DNA from: Oreohelix idahoensis | Taxonomy: Eukaryota; Mollusca; Gastropoda; Stylommatophora; Oreohelicidae | Length of the DNA: 64,000 bases | Direction: 5' to 3' | Assembly: GCA_024509875.1 (NCBI GenBank) | Contig: JAMPIV010011353.1 | Location: 62,001 to 126,000, forward strand | Part shown: one piece after another, positions 46,190-59,759 of the stretch | Position numbering within the stretch: position 1 is the stretch's first letter | Layout: each line of letters starts with the position of its first letter | The notes under the pieces: model-generated | What the model was told of the DNA's origin: nothing | The model's database searches: none | The model's input: only the letters and a program-made list of their open reading frames with translations | Translations under genes and position numbers: made by a program

Positions 46190-47683
46190 CGGCCATTTTG
46201 CTTCAATTGGCAGTAGAGGGCAGAGCTTAATCCCGTTTCTTTGTCTAGCAGTAACCGGTTGCATCAGAATTGTTTACAATTCTGATTGGCTGAGATATAA
46301 CGGCATTTGAAATCATTGGGTTAAAATCGAAGCCGCGTATATGACGTCACGAGGTCAGCGTGCTGTTAGGTGATTATAAATAGGGCCGTAATTTAATTCT
46401 CGGTCTCTTTAATGTAATCGCCAGCTGCGTACCAGAAACAAGTCGGTTCGCCTTCAGTGGGAATTCGAATTTGCAGGTATCGTGGCGCAGTGGGAGGAGC
46501 GAAGGTTGCAAATAACCTTCCCCACGGCAAGATTTTGCATCTCAACCAGAGAAGGGTTTGAGACTTCGCCAGAGGCAGACGAAGAATAAAAAATACGTTT
46601 TCCCAAGGCAGGGAAGACATTCTCCAGTGACAAGGGATTTTGGTGGAAAAATCCGGAGCTCTGATGCTCAATCTTCATACACACGCAACTCGGCAGGTTG
46701 CCAGCATGGGTGTAATTTTTTTCGATTCGTCCCGGAAATAATAAAGCCGAAGGCCTGAACCCAGAGTCGGGAGCGGGCAGGTACAACCAGTGGTAGCAGC
46801 AAAAACCAGCTAACTAGCCCAGAACCCAGCGTTTAAACCGAGTCATCAATTCCTGAATGTGTGGAGAGAGAAAGGGTGAAAATACTCTCTACAGATGTTA
46901 GAGCAGAGGACAGCTGCTGTAGTGTAGTCTACAGGTAGTAGACCAGAAAGACAGAACTGAGACATAGTTTTGTGTAGATCAGAACAGAGGACAGCTGTTG
47001 AAGTGTAGAGGTGTGGGTAGCTGTGCAAGAGAATTCAGGAGAGGCGTGGTAGAAACGAAGTCTGCGCAGTGATTGTGTAGAAAATTCGTGGTAGTTCCAG
47101 AGGACTGTGAACTTAGCAGTAACATTAGAGTTTAGCATAGCTAGTTTGGAGTAGAGGCTCGATATCTGAGACCCCACCAAGTGCAGTGGGGTCTATTTCA
47201 TCTAATCTTACCTTCTTTCTCCATACAGGTGAAACTTGTGGGTGAAGGGTGGGGGTTTTGATGATACATCATTTGTAATTTTTTTTCCTGAATTTGGTTT
47301 TCCATGATTTCTCACATTGCATTTTTATGTATTTGACATGTATTTGAGTTTTGTTTATAGGTGTAAAATAACTAGTACGTTTATAGTCTGAACCAGTCAT
47401 TTTAATTACGTACAGTAGATATCTGTTGTCTGTATCGTGGTTTATGTGAATTGTAATTGAACCATATCCCCTTAGGGTAGTTAGAGGTGGTCGAGGCCAT
47501 AGCAATTAAGACGTCCGAAGTGGCAAAGAAGAGTTAACTTCGGTTCTCAACCTCGGAGCCAATGTTCTCACTTTCACATTTGCACTGTCATTTTCATCTG
47601 AATCTATCATTTCAGTCTTTCTTCTCACTAATGTCTTGTCACTACATGTAGACAGCCTTTAGTCTTAAATCCATTTCGTGACA
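45742..47683 (+). repeat. Element II 3' LTR, with the promoter segment
   Basis: It matches the 5' LTR along its length, with TG...CA ends, but contains the additional 197 bp at 46265-46461 and a longer, interrupted (TA)n tract at 46067-46187. At the site where the 5' LTR has GTGTAAATAAAACTTG, this copy reads GTGTAAAATAACTAG, so the AATAAA there is lost. Confidence 0.93.
46265..46461 (+). promoter_or_regulatory. Element II promoter segment, present only in the 3' LTR
   Basis: It starts with a perfect inverted repeat, CAGAATTG-TTTA-CAATTCTG (46265-46284). An inverted CCAAT box follows (GATTGGCTGA at 46284-46293), then a palindromic CRE (TGACGTCA at 46342-46349) and a TATA box (TATAAATAGG at 46375-46384). 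This order and spacing fit a U3 promoter with transcription starting near 46400-46410. Confidence 0.75.
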
Positions 47684-47688
47684 CTGGA

Positions 47689-49544
47689 CAATAGATTTAG
47701 GCTTTAGAAGTATAAGTTGCTACTTTCGCTATTGTAACCCTATGGGATAATATAATTAAATTGGAAAAGTAACGCAAAATTTAACAGTTTAAGATTTAAC
47801 AAGTCAAAGGAGTACAATTTCATAATTTATTATGTACATCTATATATTCTTGTAATGAGAAATGGGTGTTGGAAGATGGTAAAATGAATGATTATTATAG
47901 TTACAAATTAAAATAAACAAGCGAAAAAGTCTTGGATTTATCTTCCACTGAAATTACAACAAAAGGATTGTCACATTATCTCTTGCCATCTAGTTGTCAT
48001 CATTAGACAGTCGCTTTAGAAACTGCTCACAGGATTTGGTGGATTGTATACACATAACTCATCTGAAATTAGTTCGAGGTTCCTGAGACACACTTGAATC
48101 CGGAAGACTTTCCTTCAGCCCGCCCTATAACTACGGAGGACTAATGTGTTGAAGATTGGTTGACCTCTAGGCTTCAGTTAGCAGGATCAACTGTCTTCAA
48201 GTCTTTTGGGTAAATTCAGTCAGGAATGATCATAATCTTGATCAGCAATGATCATAAAAACTGATCATAAAACCTGGAACAAAAGATAATAGGTGGCCAC
48301 GGTGTTCCAACAATCTCACCACCCACTGGTGTTCAAGATGCGACCATGCCTTCAGTGGTTGTATATAAATGAATGAATCATGGTAGTATGTTACAGAGAT
48401 AGCATGATAAGATAATGTATACTGTGCAGAATTAACAAAATACATGAGTAAATCACATGTTATGATACATGGGTTCGATATAACCTTTGCCTTCCACTTA
48501 TGGATGTCAAGTCACTTATGTACTTGCTGGTATGTCGTAAGCTTCCAGGCAAGAACTAGCCATGATATATTTGGCTAACCAATTAATGGTTATGCTTCCT
48601 GACAATGCCGGTGAATGTTATCTCTGGTTAGCGTCATTCCCTTTTTTATTATATCTGATACAATCAATCGGAAATAAAATCTGAAATAAAATGATATTAG
48701 TAATACATATATCTTTATTAAACTTACATACCCTCTTACGATTTATAAGCTCAGGGTGAGACTGTATTGGCTTAATTTAATCTGCCCTGCATGCAGCGTG
48801 AAAAAAGAACTTTTCTTGCAGATTCTGTCTTCCAGTTTCTCACTTTGGCTTCTGGATTTGGTGTGTGTGATTTTCAACGCGCCGCTCTGTCCTTATATTT
48901 CAGTCTCTTGCCCGTACGAGAAAGCACCTCTAAATGTCCCAAAAGATGTTCGTTTAATCTCTCGGTTTGAGGCGATTTGAGGCGATCTGTGCTTTTCCTG
49001 TACTTGTTTTTTCCTTCTGTTCACTTACACACTTATATCCTTCCGTCCTTCCTATATATCATTTCCTCTTCCCCCTATGAGGCTTTCATTCTATATAAGT
49101 TTTATTTAAATCCGTTTAGGCATGTATGTATAATAAATATTTAAAGATTATTAGCTAACTTTTAGCCGATGTGATGAAGGTGAAAAATATTAATTATCTT
49201 TAAAACTATATATATTTGGATAATATCCTTTTGGATATAATTCCTAGTCTATCGCCTTTAGTGAATTATTTTTATATAATTAATTTCCAACCAGGCGTTC
49301 TCCTGTAGTTTAAAATTTAATTTCCTGTAAATGCAAACTTTGAAAGTCCGCCATACATTCCTATATTAGCTATTTCCTCATTCTTCAGTACTGTCTGGCT
49401 TACACACATTTCACATTGTTCCGCCGTCTTCAAACTTCAAAGAAAGACACACCGAGTGTTATTACTGCGCTGTGTGTGTGTGTATATGTGTCGCGCCAGA
49501 CATTTTTTTCCACAACAAAGCAAGAGGTGCCAAATTTCGCTACA
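47689..49544. other. Non-coding stretch, no feature supported
   Basis: No gene or clear repeat recognised. Open frames here are short and without domains. Confidence 0.55.
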
Positions 49545-49690
49545 GGGATTCACGCCGGTGATACGGGGTTTTTGCACTGTGCTGAGATCGACCTTGTGTG
49601 ATCTAAGGGAGGAGATCGGAGCACTGATTGAGTCGTCCGTGTGCATTGAAGAAAGTCGTTAAAATCAGACAAAAACCAAACCAAATTCTT
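49545..49690 (+). repeat. Dispersed repeat D, copy 1
   Basis: TTGCACTGTGCTGAGATCG, GGAGGAGATCGGAGCACTGA and the A-rich end AATCAGACAAAAACCAAACC match the reverse complement of 55375-55505. The A-rich 3' end suggests a retroposed sequence, but no promoter boxes were seen. Confidence 0.65.
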
Positions 49691-50627
49691 GATATGATCT
49701 ACACATCTGCTATGTGAGTGATTGTTGCTTGTATAAAAAGTTATCACAACCAGCCCCACAGGCAAAAGATGATAACATTGATCACATTAATTGTTTGATC
49801 TATTACAAAGATAAAGCCAGTCCCATGTCAGAGATTGCAATAGGGAAATGAAGTGTTAGAAGATTCCCCATGAAAGGTTCAGCTTTTATCAAGTTAGGAG
49901 ACCCATTCTCTTACTCGATGACTTTTCCCTACCTAGCTCAGGAGCACAGTCGATTGTCCATTTACAGGTGGGTAAACATGAATGTGCCACTGACAGGTTT
50001 TAGCACAAATTCGGGTAGTTTTGCCACGGAGGAAAGCGCTCTGACTGCTTGGCCAGTCGAACACTCACTTTATCTATTTGTGTAATAAATATGTATTATA
50101 TTTTAGTGCTATTCATCATTATGATCAGTAAAAAAAAAAACTATCATTGTTGAACACAGTTCTTATGAAAAGAGATTTGCTAAACCAATTAACTCCTGAA
50201 GTTACATAGGCCTAAGTTTACCTATAATCTATAGACTATGTGACATAATAACCATCTCAAGAACTGAAGTCAGACGGCAATAACGTTGATATATGGATAA
50301 AATGGAACGAATGAATAGGATTAACGTCACAAACAGATTAATTAATGTGTCATAAAGAAAACAATATTTTGTACATAACAACATTTTTTAGTATTAGAAA
50401 TTTAAATAAAATATTTTTCAGAATACATTCAAAAGAATTTGTCAACAAAAAGCTTTATTCTTGGTACAGTTTCTGAAAGAGACATCTCTTATATCGTTTT
50501 AGACTCCAGTTTGATTGTTTGTTTTTTTGCTCAGGATTAGATTAAGAACTCGTAGCTTTCTCTTCATTCCACAACTCTGTTTCTCACTTATACTACTACT
50601 TTTGGAATATTTCAGTTGGATTATATA
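49691..50627. other. Non-coding stretch, no feature supported
   Basis: No gene is recognised. An A10 run lies near 50131. Confidence 0.5.
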
Positions 50628-50847
50628 CAGTGTGGCCCAAACGTCTGGATTCATAGAGAATTCGGCAGCTACTTCTATTTGTGAGCATTCCTGTCTTGCG
50701 TACATGAGAACAATCTCTATGCGTTTATCTGCTGCTAATGTCGAACCCATATTGGCACTGAAAAACCAAACTAATTATGAAAGTTAGAAGAGAGAAACAA
50801 TTTATATATGACAATTGCTTATATTTCCAGACGTTTGGCCCACCCCA
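50628..50847 (-). mobile_element. 220-bp MITE retaining a transposase start
   Basis: Inverted ends of the type CAGTGTGGCCCAAACGTCTG and, read from the right, TGGGGTGGGCCAAACGTCTG share GGCC(C)AAACGTCTGG. TA dinucleotides flank at 50626-50627 and 50848-50849. Inside, on the minus strand from the ATG at 50750, are about 30 codons reading MGSTLAADKRIEIVLMYARQ then CSQIEVAAEFS. This resembles the N-terminal helix-turn-helix of Tc1/mariner-superfamily transposases. The frame then runs into the terminal repeat. The copy therefore looks like an internal-deletion derivative of a larger element. Confidence 0.72.
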
Positions 50848-50849
50848 TA

Positions 50850-52952
<2,103 letters not shown>

Positions 52953-53459
52953 TGACGTCTGTTTATTATATTAACTGTGACTTTCTGGCGTGGAGTTTGT
53001 TGAGCTAGGTAGAACATTCCTCTAGTTCTAGAGAAACAAATAATCTGCTTGTATGCAGAATTGTAACCTTAATGAATTTGGGCTACTTTCTAACTCATGT
53101 AAGTAGAGAAACAACTTATCCAAGTAAGAACAACACCGTATCTTAGAAGAAATGAATGTAGTAGCAGTCGGGTTAAACATCTATTGTTGTTTGGAGAACT
53201 CACCTGTAAATTACGAAAGTCACTAAATAAAGTTGTTATATATACAAAAACTTCATTACGAATGTGTTTTTCTGTAACTGATGTTCCTCTTCATTGTCAA
53301 ATTTATGTCTGTGCGTATTTACAATAGAACTGGTCGTAGACCCGTTTTCTGTGATGTTTTATAATACAGTTTGTTCAGACCCGAGTGGAACAGTCCCAGT
53401 TACGACAGTTTGGTCACGTCTGCAGATTTGGAGAAGAACGGCTATGTGATAAACGTTTG

Positions 53460-54520
53460 TACATATACTTTTCAGCCCATCTCTCACGTCTTCATCCGCA
53501 TTTTACTTGGCATATTGTATGCACCTTCATTCACATTTTTGCTCTAAAGCCGCTCCCAGACTTGTTTACGTTTCGCCACGTGAACCGTCATAATACCAGG
53601 TTGAATACACAGGTCAGCGTTAATACGTTTATCACTTGAGTCGCCTAGCCACCGTTGCTGGAGTCGACCTCTATAGACACAATATGGTCTCGTACGATAG
53701 ATGAACAGAACGCCATATTGTCTACCAGAGAAAGCCGTCAGAGGGATGAAAACACAGGTGATAATTAGATAACCGCTTCCGCGGGACCATCCCTGTGAAC
53801 TTATTACAGATGACCTGGCAGAGGAGACAATCTGAGAAGAAAGTAGTAGTCAAGCATGACTTCACAGATGATGGTTATGAGTTTAGCATAAGAATGCAAG
53901 CGGCAGTAATAGAACATTATTGGAAAGAGGTCACGCGATGGGATTTTTAAATGTAATATTTTAAAACACGTGGTAGTATTATGATTTAAACACCCCTACC
54001 CATATAGGGCAAAGGAGATTGGATTAGTTTAAAGTGAAAGCCGGAATACACAATGGTTCTGATTGACAAATTCGTCGAAATTACAATCTGGTATTTTAAA
54101 TTAAAAATTGGAAATATAATCTAGCGAAATCGGGCGTCACAGATCAGACTGCATCGCTCCGTCAATCTTGCAATTCACCAGAACCAGATATAGGAGCGGA
54201 GAAAGGACTTTAAAATTATACGTGACAGATCAGAGTTTTTGGGAACCTTTAAAACATAAAAAGTAAACCCGCATTTATAAATACAAAGACTGGAATCTTA
54301 AAGGACCAGGATCGAAGTATTTGGTCAACTTTAAAACTTAAAAAAAGTAAACCCGCATTTATAAATAAATAGACTGGAGACCTAATCAATCAGATCACCC
54401 GTAATAAGAGGAATATAACATTTCCAGAACAATTGAATCGAAAGCATATAATCTATGTTGCCATTCTAAACTGTGCCAGAAGATTGTGTTCCCAAAAGGT
54501 ACTTTGGCTTAGTGGAACGA
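53460..54520 (+). repeat. Repeat H, copy 1
   Basis: About 1 kb that is collinear with 57320-58310 in the same orientation. Shared blocks include CAGACTTGTTTACGTTTCGC (CAGACTTGTGTACGTTTCGC in the other copy), CAGATCAGACTGCATCGC, AAAGGACCAGGA and GCCAGAAGATTGTGTTCCC. No protein is encoded. About 80 bases before it (53265-53350) also resemble 25335-25415. Confidence 0.85.
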
Positions 54521-54884
54521 AGCTATCAGACGGTTTGTAGATCGAAGCTATCAGACTGTTCGTAGAACAAAGCTATCAGACTAAGAAATCTTCATTACAG
54601 AAGAACTGACGAAGCCACGGCTGCAGTAGTCATCGATGCTAAGCTTAAAAAAGGCAGCAGCAAAGAACATTAACATTCCGCTATCCAGTCTCTATGAAGA
54701 TAACACTTTCGTCCAAATTTCACCATCATTTCTTCTCATTTTAACCTGTGAAAACTAATTAATTTTTAAATTTGTTACAAAGTTGATTTCATTATTATAT
54801 CTATGAACAAACGTAAGTGCAGGACTCTTTAATATATATATATATACCTAGACATATATTTACATATATAGAGCTAATTCTTAG

Positions 54885-55192
54885 AAAAGAATGTCACTGG
54901 ATTTACACCAGCTGGGGGCTTGAACGGGCTAAAACCATTGCTTAATTCTTCATGAAAGGCGGTGAACTGATATAAGTTAACAATTGCTCTGCCAATACAG
55001 CTTTGTTCTTGACTTCAAAAATATCTTATGGAAACTGCCTCGGGAAAGAAGCGACATTACCCTTCTATCTACAACTCTGCCAAGAGTAATCTTGTGCAAA
55101 GGTAGACACCTTTGACGACCCATTTTAGATACTCTAGAGTTTTGGCCACTGTTGGACCACTACTGCAGAGCTAAGGGGAGGCTATCCGTCAC
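54885..55192 (-). repeat. Dispersed repeat A, copy 5
   Basis: Minus-strand copy with TTGGCCACTGTTGGACCACT, CTGCCAAGAGTAATCTTGTG and the AGCTGGGGGCTTGAACGGGC block. It is preceded on the left by broken TA runs (54832-54882), the tail side seen in copies 1 and 3. Confidence 0.85.
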
Positions 55193-55374
55193 AGGCTACC
55201 ATGTACATGTGGGAAACCAATAGCCAGGGATCAAGATTTCCAGGACGACCAGAATTCGATGGGAGAACAACATTAGACAATCCCTGATGGACGGGGGACT
55301 AGACTGAAACCAGGCCAAAAGATATACAGCTTAACATGGCGCTCCCTCTGGCTAACCTCTACACACCAAGGTAG

Positions 55375-55505
55375 AAGAGGTTTGTTTGTTTGGTTTTAAT
55401 GACCATCTACATTGTACACGGAAAACTCTGTCAGTGCTGCGATCTCCTACTTTAGCTTACAAGGAGAATCTCGGCACAGTGCACGAACTCCAGAGCATCG
55501 GTGCT
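55375..55505 (-). repeat. Dispersed repeat D, copy 2
   Basis: Reverse complement of the block at 49545-49690, with GTGCACTGTGCCGAGATTCT and an end of TTTGTTTGTTTGGTTTTAAT on the plus strand, the complement of an A-rich tail. Confidence 0.65.
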
Positions 55506-55557
55506 TATCCCAATGTGTGTATACAGAAACCACTCATTCTATAAATATGTTTGTATC

Positions 55558-55862
55558 GGGTAGGTTTTCTTAATTGTGTAAACTCTGGCACGGCAGTGGC
55601 CGTACGGCCTACTCTTTATGATTTCCTAGGGCCGAGTAATTTTTAACGTGGAAAAGGTGTACACCGCACCTACTATTTTTCGCTCTTATACAAGAAGGCT
55701 AGTCATCCGATCTCACTACTCAGAGAATCAGGGGGAAGTAAGACGTTATTAGTACAAAGTGGTTGTGAAAAAATTCCATCAAGAATATTCCCTGTACTGC
55801 GAACCGACCCTAGTACCTTTAGAATTAGATGTGGACGCCATGTCTTTTAGCCACTCTGGTCC
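55558..55862 (-). mobile_element. tRNA-derived SINE, type 2, copy 3
   Basis: Shares the body of the other two copies, with GGCCGTACGGCCTACTCTTT, TCTTATACAAGAAGGCTA and the TGGACGCCATGTCTTTTAGC head region. The B box is more decayed (GAACCGACCC on the plus strand), so this is the oldest-looking copy. Confidence 0.8.
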
Positions 55863-55984
55863 CCGGGATAGGAGAGAACCGACCAAGTAAGAAAATGTCT
55901 TTAAAGGTTTGTCCAAGTGCGCTATTTGGTACCGATGGAACATTTCGGTGTGTACATCTGCGACTGCAACCAAGATTAATTGCT

Positions 55985-56370
55985 GAAAAATATAATTGAA
56001 AGTGGCAGAGAAAATAACTATTCACATCTTTTACATGCGCATCAAACTCTATATTATTTAAAGTATTTTTATTCTAAACATGGTAAACAGCATTTTTTTT
56101 TAACAGTTTAAGAAATTTTCTCATAAAAATAAGAGATTCTCTTTCGCCTTACATAAATCTGTATAATAAATTGATCAAAAATAAATACAAAATGAAAATC
56201 TGTTATTTAGTTTGATATTTTATTAATATTTAAATTGTTCCCCTTTAAAATCAATTTGGATGCCTTCCCCTAACTTCTTAATCTCTGCTGCTTTTAAAGT
56301 ATCACAAGGTTAAGTACTTTTTTTTTTCACTTATTTCCGAGATTGGACATGACGTCAAAATTTAGTGAGG
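55985..56370 (+). repeat. Diverged dispersed repeat F, copy 2
   Basis: Contains ATTGAAAGTGGCAGAGAAAA, TACATGCGCATCAA and CCTTCCCCTAACTTCTTAA in the same order as 15875-16320, with a TGACGTCA-containing end in both. Confidence 0.55.
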
Positions 56371-56444
56371 GTGGGTGGAGGGGGGCACTTTTATTAGCCA
56401 TAAAAAGGTTTATTTCTGTGAAGGACTGTTAGCTGGGTGTTTGG

Positions 56445-57230
56445 TCGTCACGTCGTAAGTTTATTCGGATGTTATGCTTATTCAATCCATATACTTTTTT
56501 TTTTTCTAAGCGTAATAATTTTACCTCTAAATGTATTATTGCTAGTGTGCCGACGTGTCGTTAAAAGTACTAGTAGCTGAAATGAAGATCCATGTGTATT
56601 TTTCGTTTCCTCTTGTGTCTACCGATACTATGGTCTTCCTTAACTCCAGATGATTTATGACTTAATCAATGACGATTTGACGTATGGTGTCTAAAATAAC
56701 AATAAGTAATTCTTCTATTGGATTGTTTAATGATTGACTGTGTTGATTTATTTCATATGTCAGTGATAAACTGTCTATCTTGTTCTACGGTTTAGATTCG
56801 TTGATGGTTTACTTGACAGCGTATTTGTTGTCAATTTATTTATTGTCTTAGTTAAAGGTGTAAACAATCATTCGCATACCACTATGACACATCAATAATT
56901 TCACAAAACACATCTGAAAGCGTAGCAATTCTCCTCCAGTCAGACCATCAGTAGTTCTGTCAGTATTACTAATCTATCCCAGTTAGATCGTCTGTAGCTC
57001 TGTCAACATGACACATCTCTCCCAGGCATTCATCTGTAGTTCTATCGACATTACAAATATGTTCCAGTTCTCATCCAATCTGTGGTTCTGTCAACATTAC
57101 AAATCTGTCCGAGGCATTCATATGTAGTTCTATCAACATTACACATCTGTTCCAGTTCTCATCCAATCTGTGGTTCTGTCAACAATACAAATCTATCCCA
57201 GTTAGCTCAGCTCATCTGTAGTTCTGTTAA
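56445..57230 (-). repeat. Repeat G, copy 2
   Basis: Inverse counterpart of 26290-26955. It begins at CGTCACGTCGTAAG, where the 27-kb copy borders Tc1 coding sequence; here the flank is unrelated to Tc1. The right part holds about five tandem units of 50-57 bp with TCTGTAGTTCTGTCAACATT-type cores between 56945 and 57230. Confidence 0.8.
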
Positions 57231-57319
57231 GATTGTGACGAATCATTTGTGCACTTTTATAACTTTCATCCTCTCCGCCAGTATCACTTCGTTTCTTAAT
57301 TTTCCTCACCGATCGTCCT

Positions 57320-58310
57320 ATGGTTTGACATATTTTATGCACCTACATTCAGCTCCAGCCGCTCGCAGACTTGTGTACGTTTCGCCCTGTGAATTGTTGT
57401 AAGCTAATTAGGCAGGTCAGCGAATAATGTATCACCTCAGTTCTCGAGCTACCTTTAATAAAGTCGATGTTTATTGACACAAGGTGGTAGCACAGGATCG
57501 ATGAAAAGAAAGTCGTATTGTCTGTCTGAGAAATGCGTCTTAGGAATTTACGCAAACACAGGTGACAAGACGTATTCGTTTCCGCTGGAACATCTTTGTA
57601 TCAATATTACGGAAAATCAGTTTGGGGAGACAATATTGTGGGACATTATCTAAACGGGAGATACGTTCACATATTTTTTTGTGAGTTTGCATAAAAAAGC
57701 GATCCGAAGTATTACTGCCTTATTAGAAAGATGTCACGCGTTGGAATTTTAAAATTTGATATTTCAAAACACGCAGCGGATATTATGATTTAACACCCCG
57801 ACCCATTAATTCTAAGGAGTTTACCATTGGCTTAACGTGAGAACCGGAATAGACGTTGACTTTCATTGGCAAATTTATCGGAAGTACAATCTGCGATGTG
57901 AACTGAGAAATATAAATATAATCTATCGAAATTGATCGGAGTCACAAATCAGACTGCATCGCCACGTCAAGCTAGCAATTCACCTGAGCTAGAGAGACGA
58001 TTGGACAAAGGATTCTAAAATTATAAATGACCGATCAAAGTATTTGGGCAACTGTGAAATCCTCATTTTTAAATACAAGACTGGAAACTTAAAGGACCAG
58101 GACATAGTATTTGGGCAACTTTGAAACTTAAAAGTAAACCCCCATTTTTAAAAAACAAAGACTAAAAGCCTAAGGAATCAAATCACCCGTCATAAGAGGA
58201 ATACTAAAATTTCCCAGACCAAGTGATTCGTAAGCATCAACATGCTGTGTCCATTCTAACTGTGCCAGGAGATTGTGTTCCCTAAAATTACTTTGGGGTA
58301 AGCGTAAACA
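57320..58310 (+). repeat. Repeat H, copy 2
   Basis: Diverged direct copy of 53460-54520. Here it follows repeat G after less than 100 bases, while copy 1 has no repeat G beside it. Confidence 0.85.
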
Positions 58311-58960
58311 TTTATTTTACCATGTGAATTTGACATGTTGTCCTTGATAAGTGGTGTTACGATTGGAATGCTTCGGGATGTGTGGCCATATTTATATTAA
58401 AGTATTCATCGTGCTTTGTTATCGAATGCACTAGGGTTTGATCATGCAATACAGGAAATTGGCAGGAAAACTCAAGTCGCTGGATAGTAGGTCCACAATA
58501 CACATGTAGTACATATTTATTAGGTTTTCTTCACAATACAATAGCAATGGAGAATCTTCATAATCTGTCTCCTCAAAAATATGGTCAGTCCTTAAGTCAA
58601 TAAGAATGCATGTAGAAGTAATACATATATTCGTCTTCTCTATTCAGCTCTGGCCGTTCTGACTAAGAGGTGTGTGTCATGCACGGACACCCAAGTAATG
58701 CGAACCAGAAACGATAATTTGTGTTTCTTCTTGTAAAAATTACTTCTCTGTGAGGTGCAGAACTTCTTATAAGTTCAGGACCATCTTAACGATCGTTGAA
58801 ACAAGTGGCGTCCTTCAAAAATATAATGATGCCACGTAAAGATACTTAATTCCTCCACAATTTCGGGTGCTCGAAAAATACGTCTATCTTAGACGAATGA
58901 AACATATGAAAGGCCCAGAATATTAGTCGTTAGAATAAATTAGCGCAAACGCGTTACGTC
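58311..58960. other. Non-coding stretch, no feature supported
   Basis: No gene or repeat recognised. Confidence 0.55.
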
Positions 58961-58973
58961 ATTGACAACCGGT

Positions 58974-59205
58974 CAATCAATCAATCAATAACCTTTAGCT
59001 CCCCAATGAGCATAGGCCTTCAACAAACACATGCCATGTCTTCATGTCCTGTGCCATCCGCTCAAGTTCTTTCCATGTTTTCCTCATTATTTTCACCTCT
59101 GTTTCCAGTTCTCTTCTCCATGTGTTTTTGGTCTACCTCTGCCTCTCTTTCCCTGTGGATTCCAGAACAAGGACTGCCTTGTAATGCTATCAACAGGTTT
59201 CCTCA
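58974..59205 (-). mobile_element. Strongly 5'-truncated LINE, 232 bp
   Basis: A perfect 13-bp target duplication, ATTGACAACCGGT, lies at 58961-58973 and 59206-59218. The body matches the 3' part of the LINE at 36192-36732 and in minus orientation encodes LRKPVDSITRQSLFWNPQGK and GRGRPKTHGEENWKQR. The 3' end carries a (TTGA)n-type tail (CAATCAATCAATCAATAACC on the plus strand). Only the last part of ORF2 was copied in. Confidence 0.94.
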
Positions 59206-59759
59206 ATTGACAACCGGTGACGTATAAAAATATATTGTATACAAATATACAAATACAAGTTAAAGATCGTGCAAAACATGTTTTTAACCACAAATAGACA
59301 TATCTCCTTAAACAACAATGGATATATGCCTGCATGTGGCAATATACCATAACTTATTACTTTTATTCCTTAACAAATTATCCCGTTCTCGCGGAAAAAA
59401 ACACATACATTTTTTAAAAACTCAAAATCAAACAATTACTGAATCGGAAAATCGGCCAGAGTTGATCAAATAAAAGTGCCAGTAGTCAAACGATTGAAAA
59501 CCTTAGTCACAGTCTGTTTGCATATGCGTACTAAATTAAGTAATGATGCAAGACAGAAATATGTCAGTCATAAGTCATCAGTCAAGGAAAGAATAGGAAA
59601 GTCAAATGCATTAATTACATACATCCAGGACCGGATTAAGCTAGTGCGGGGCCTGTAGCATATGTTAAGAAAGGGGCCCTATATTTAAAAAAAAAACAAT
59701 AAAACAACACAAACATATTTGATCACATACATTTTTGATTTGCATAGTAACTGTCATTA

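Noticed and set aside
46265..46461. The 197-bp LTR difference as a retained intron
   Set aside because: The boundaries are CAG...GGG, without GT-AG, and LTRs are copied from one RNA so both would be affected alike.
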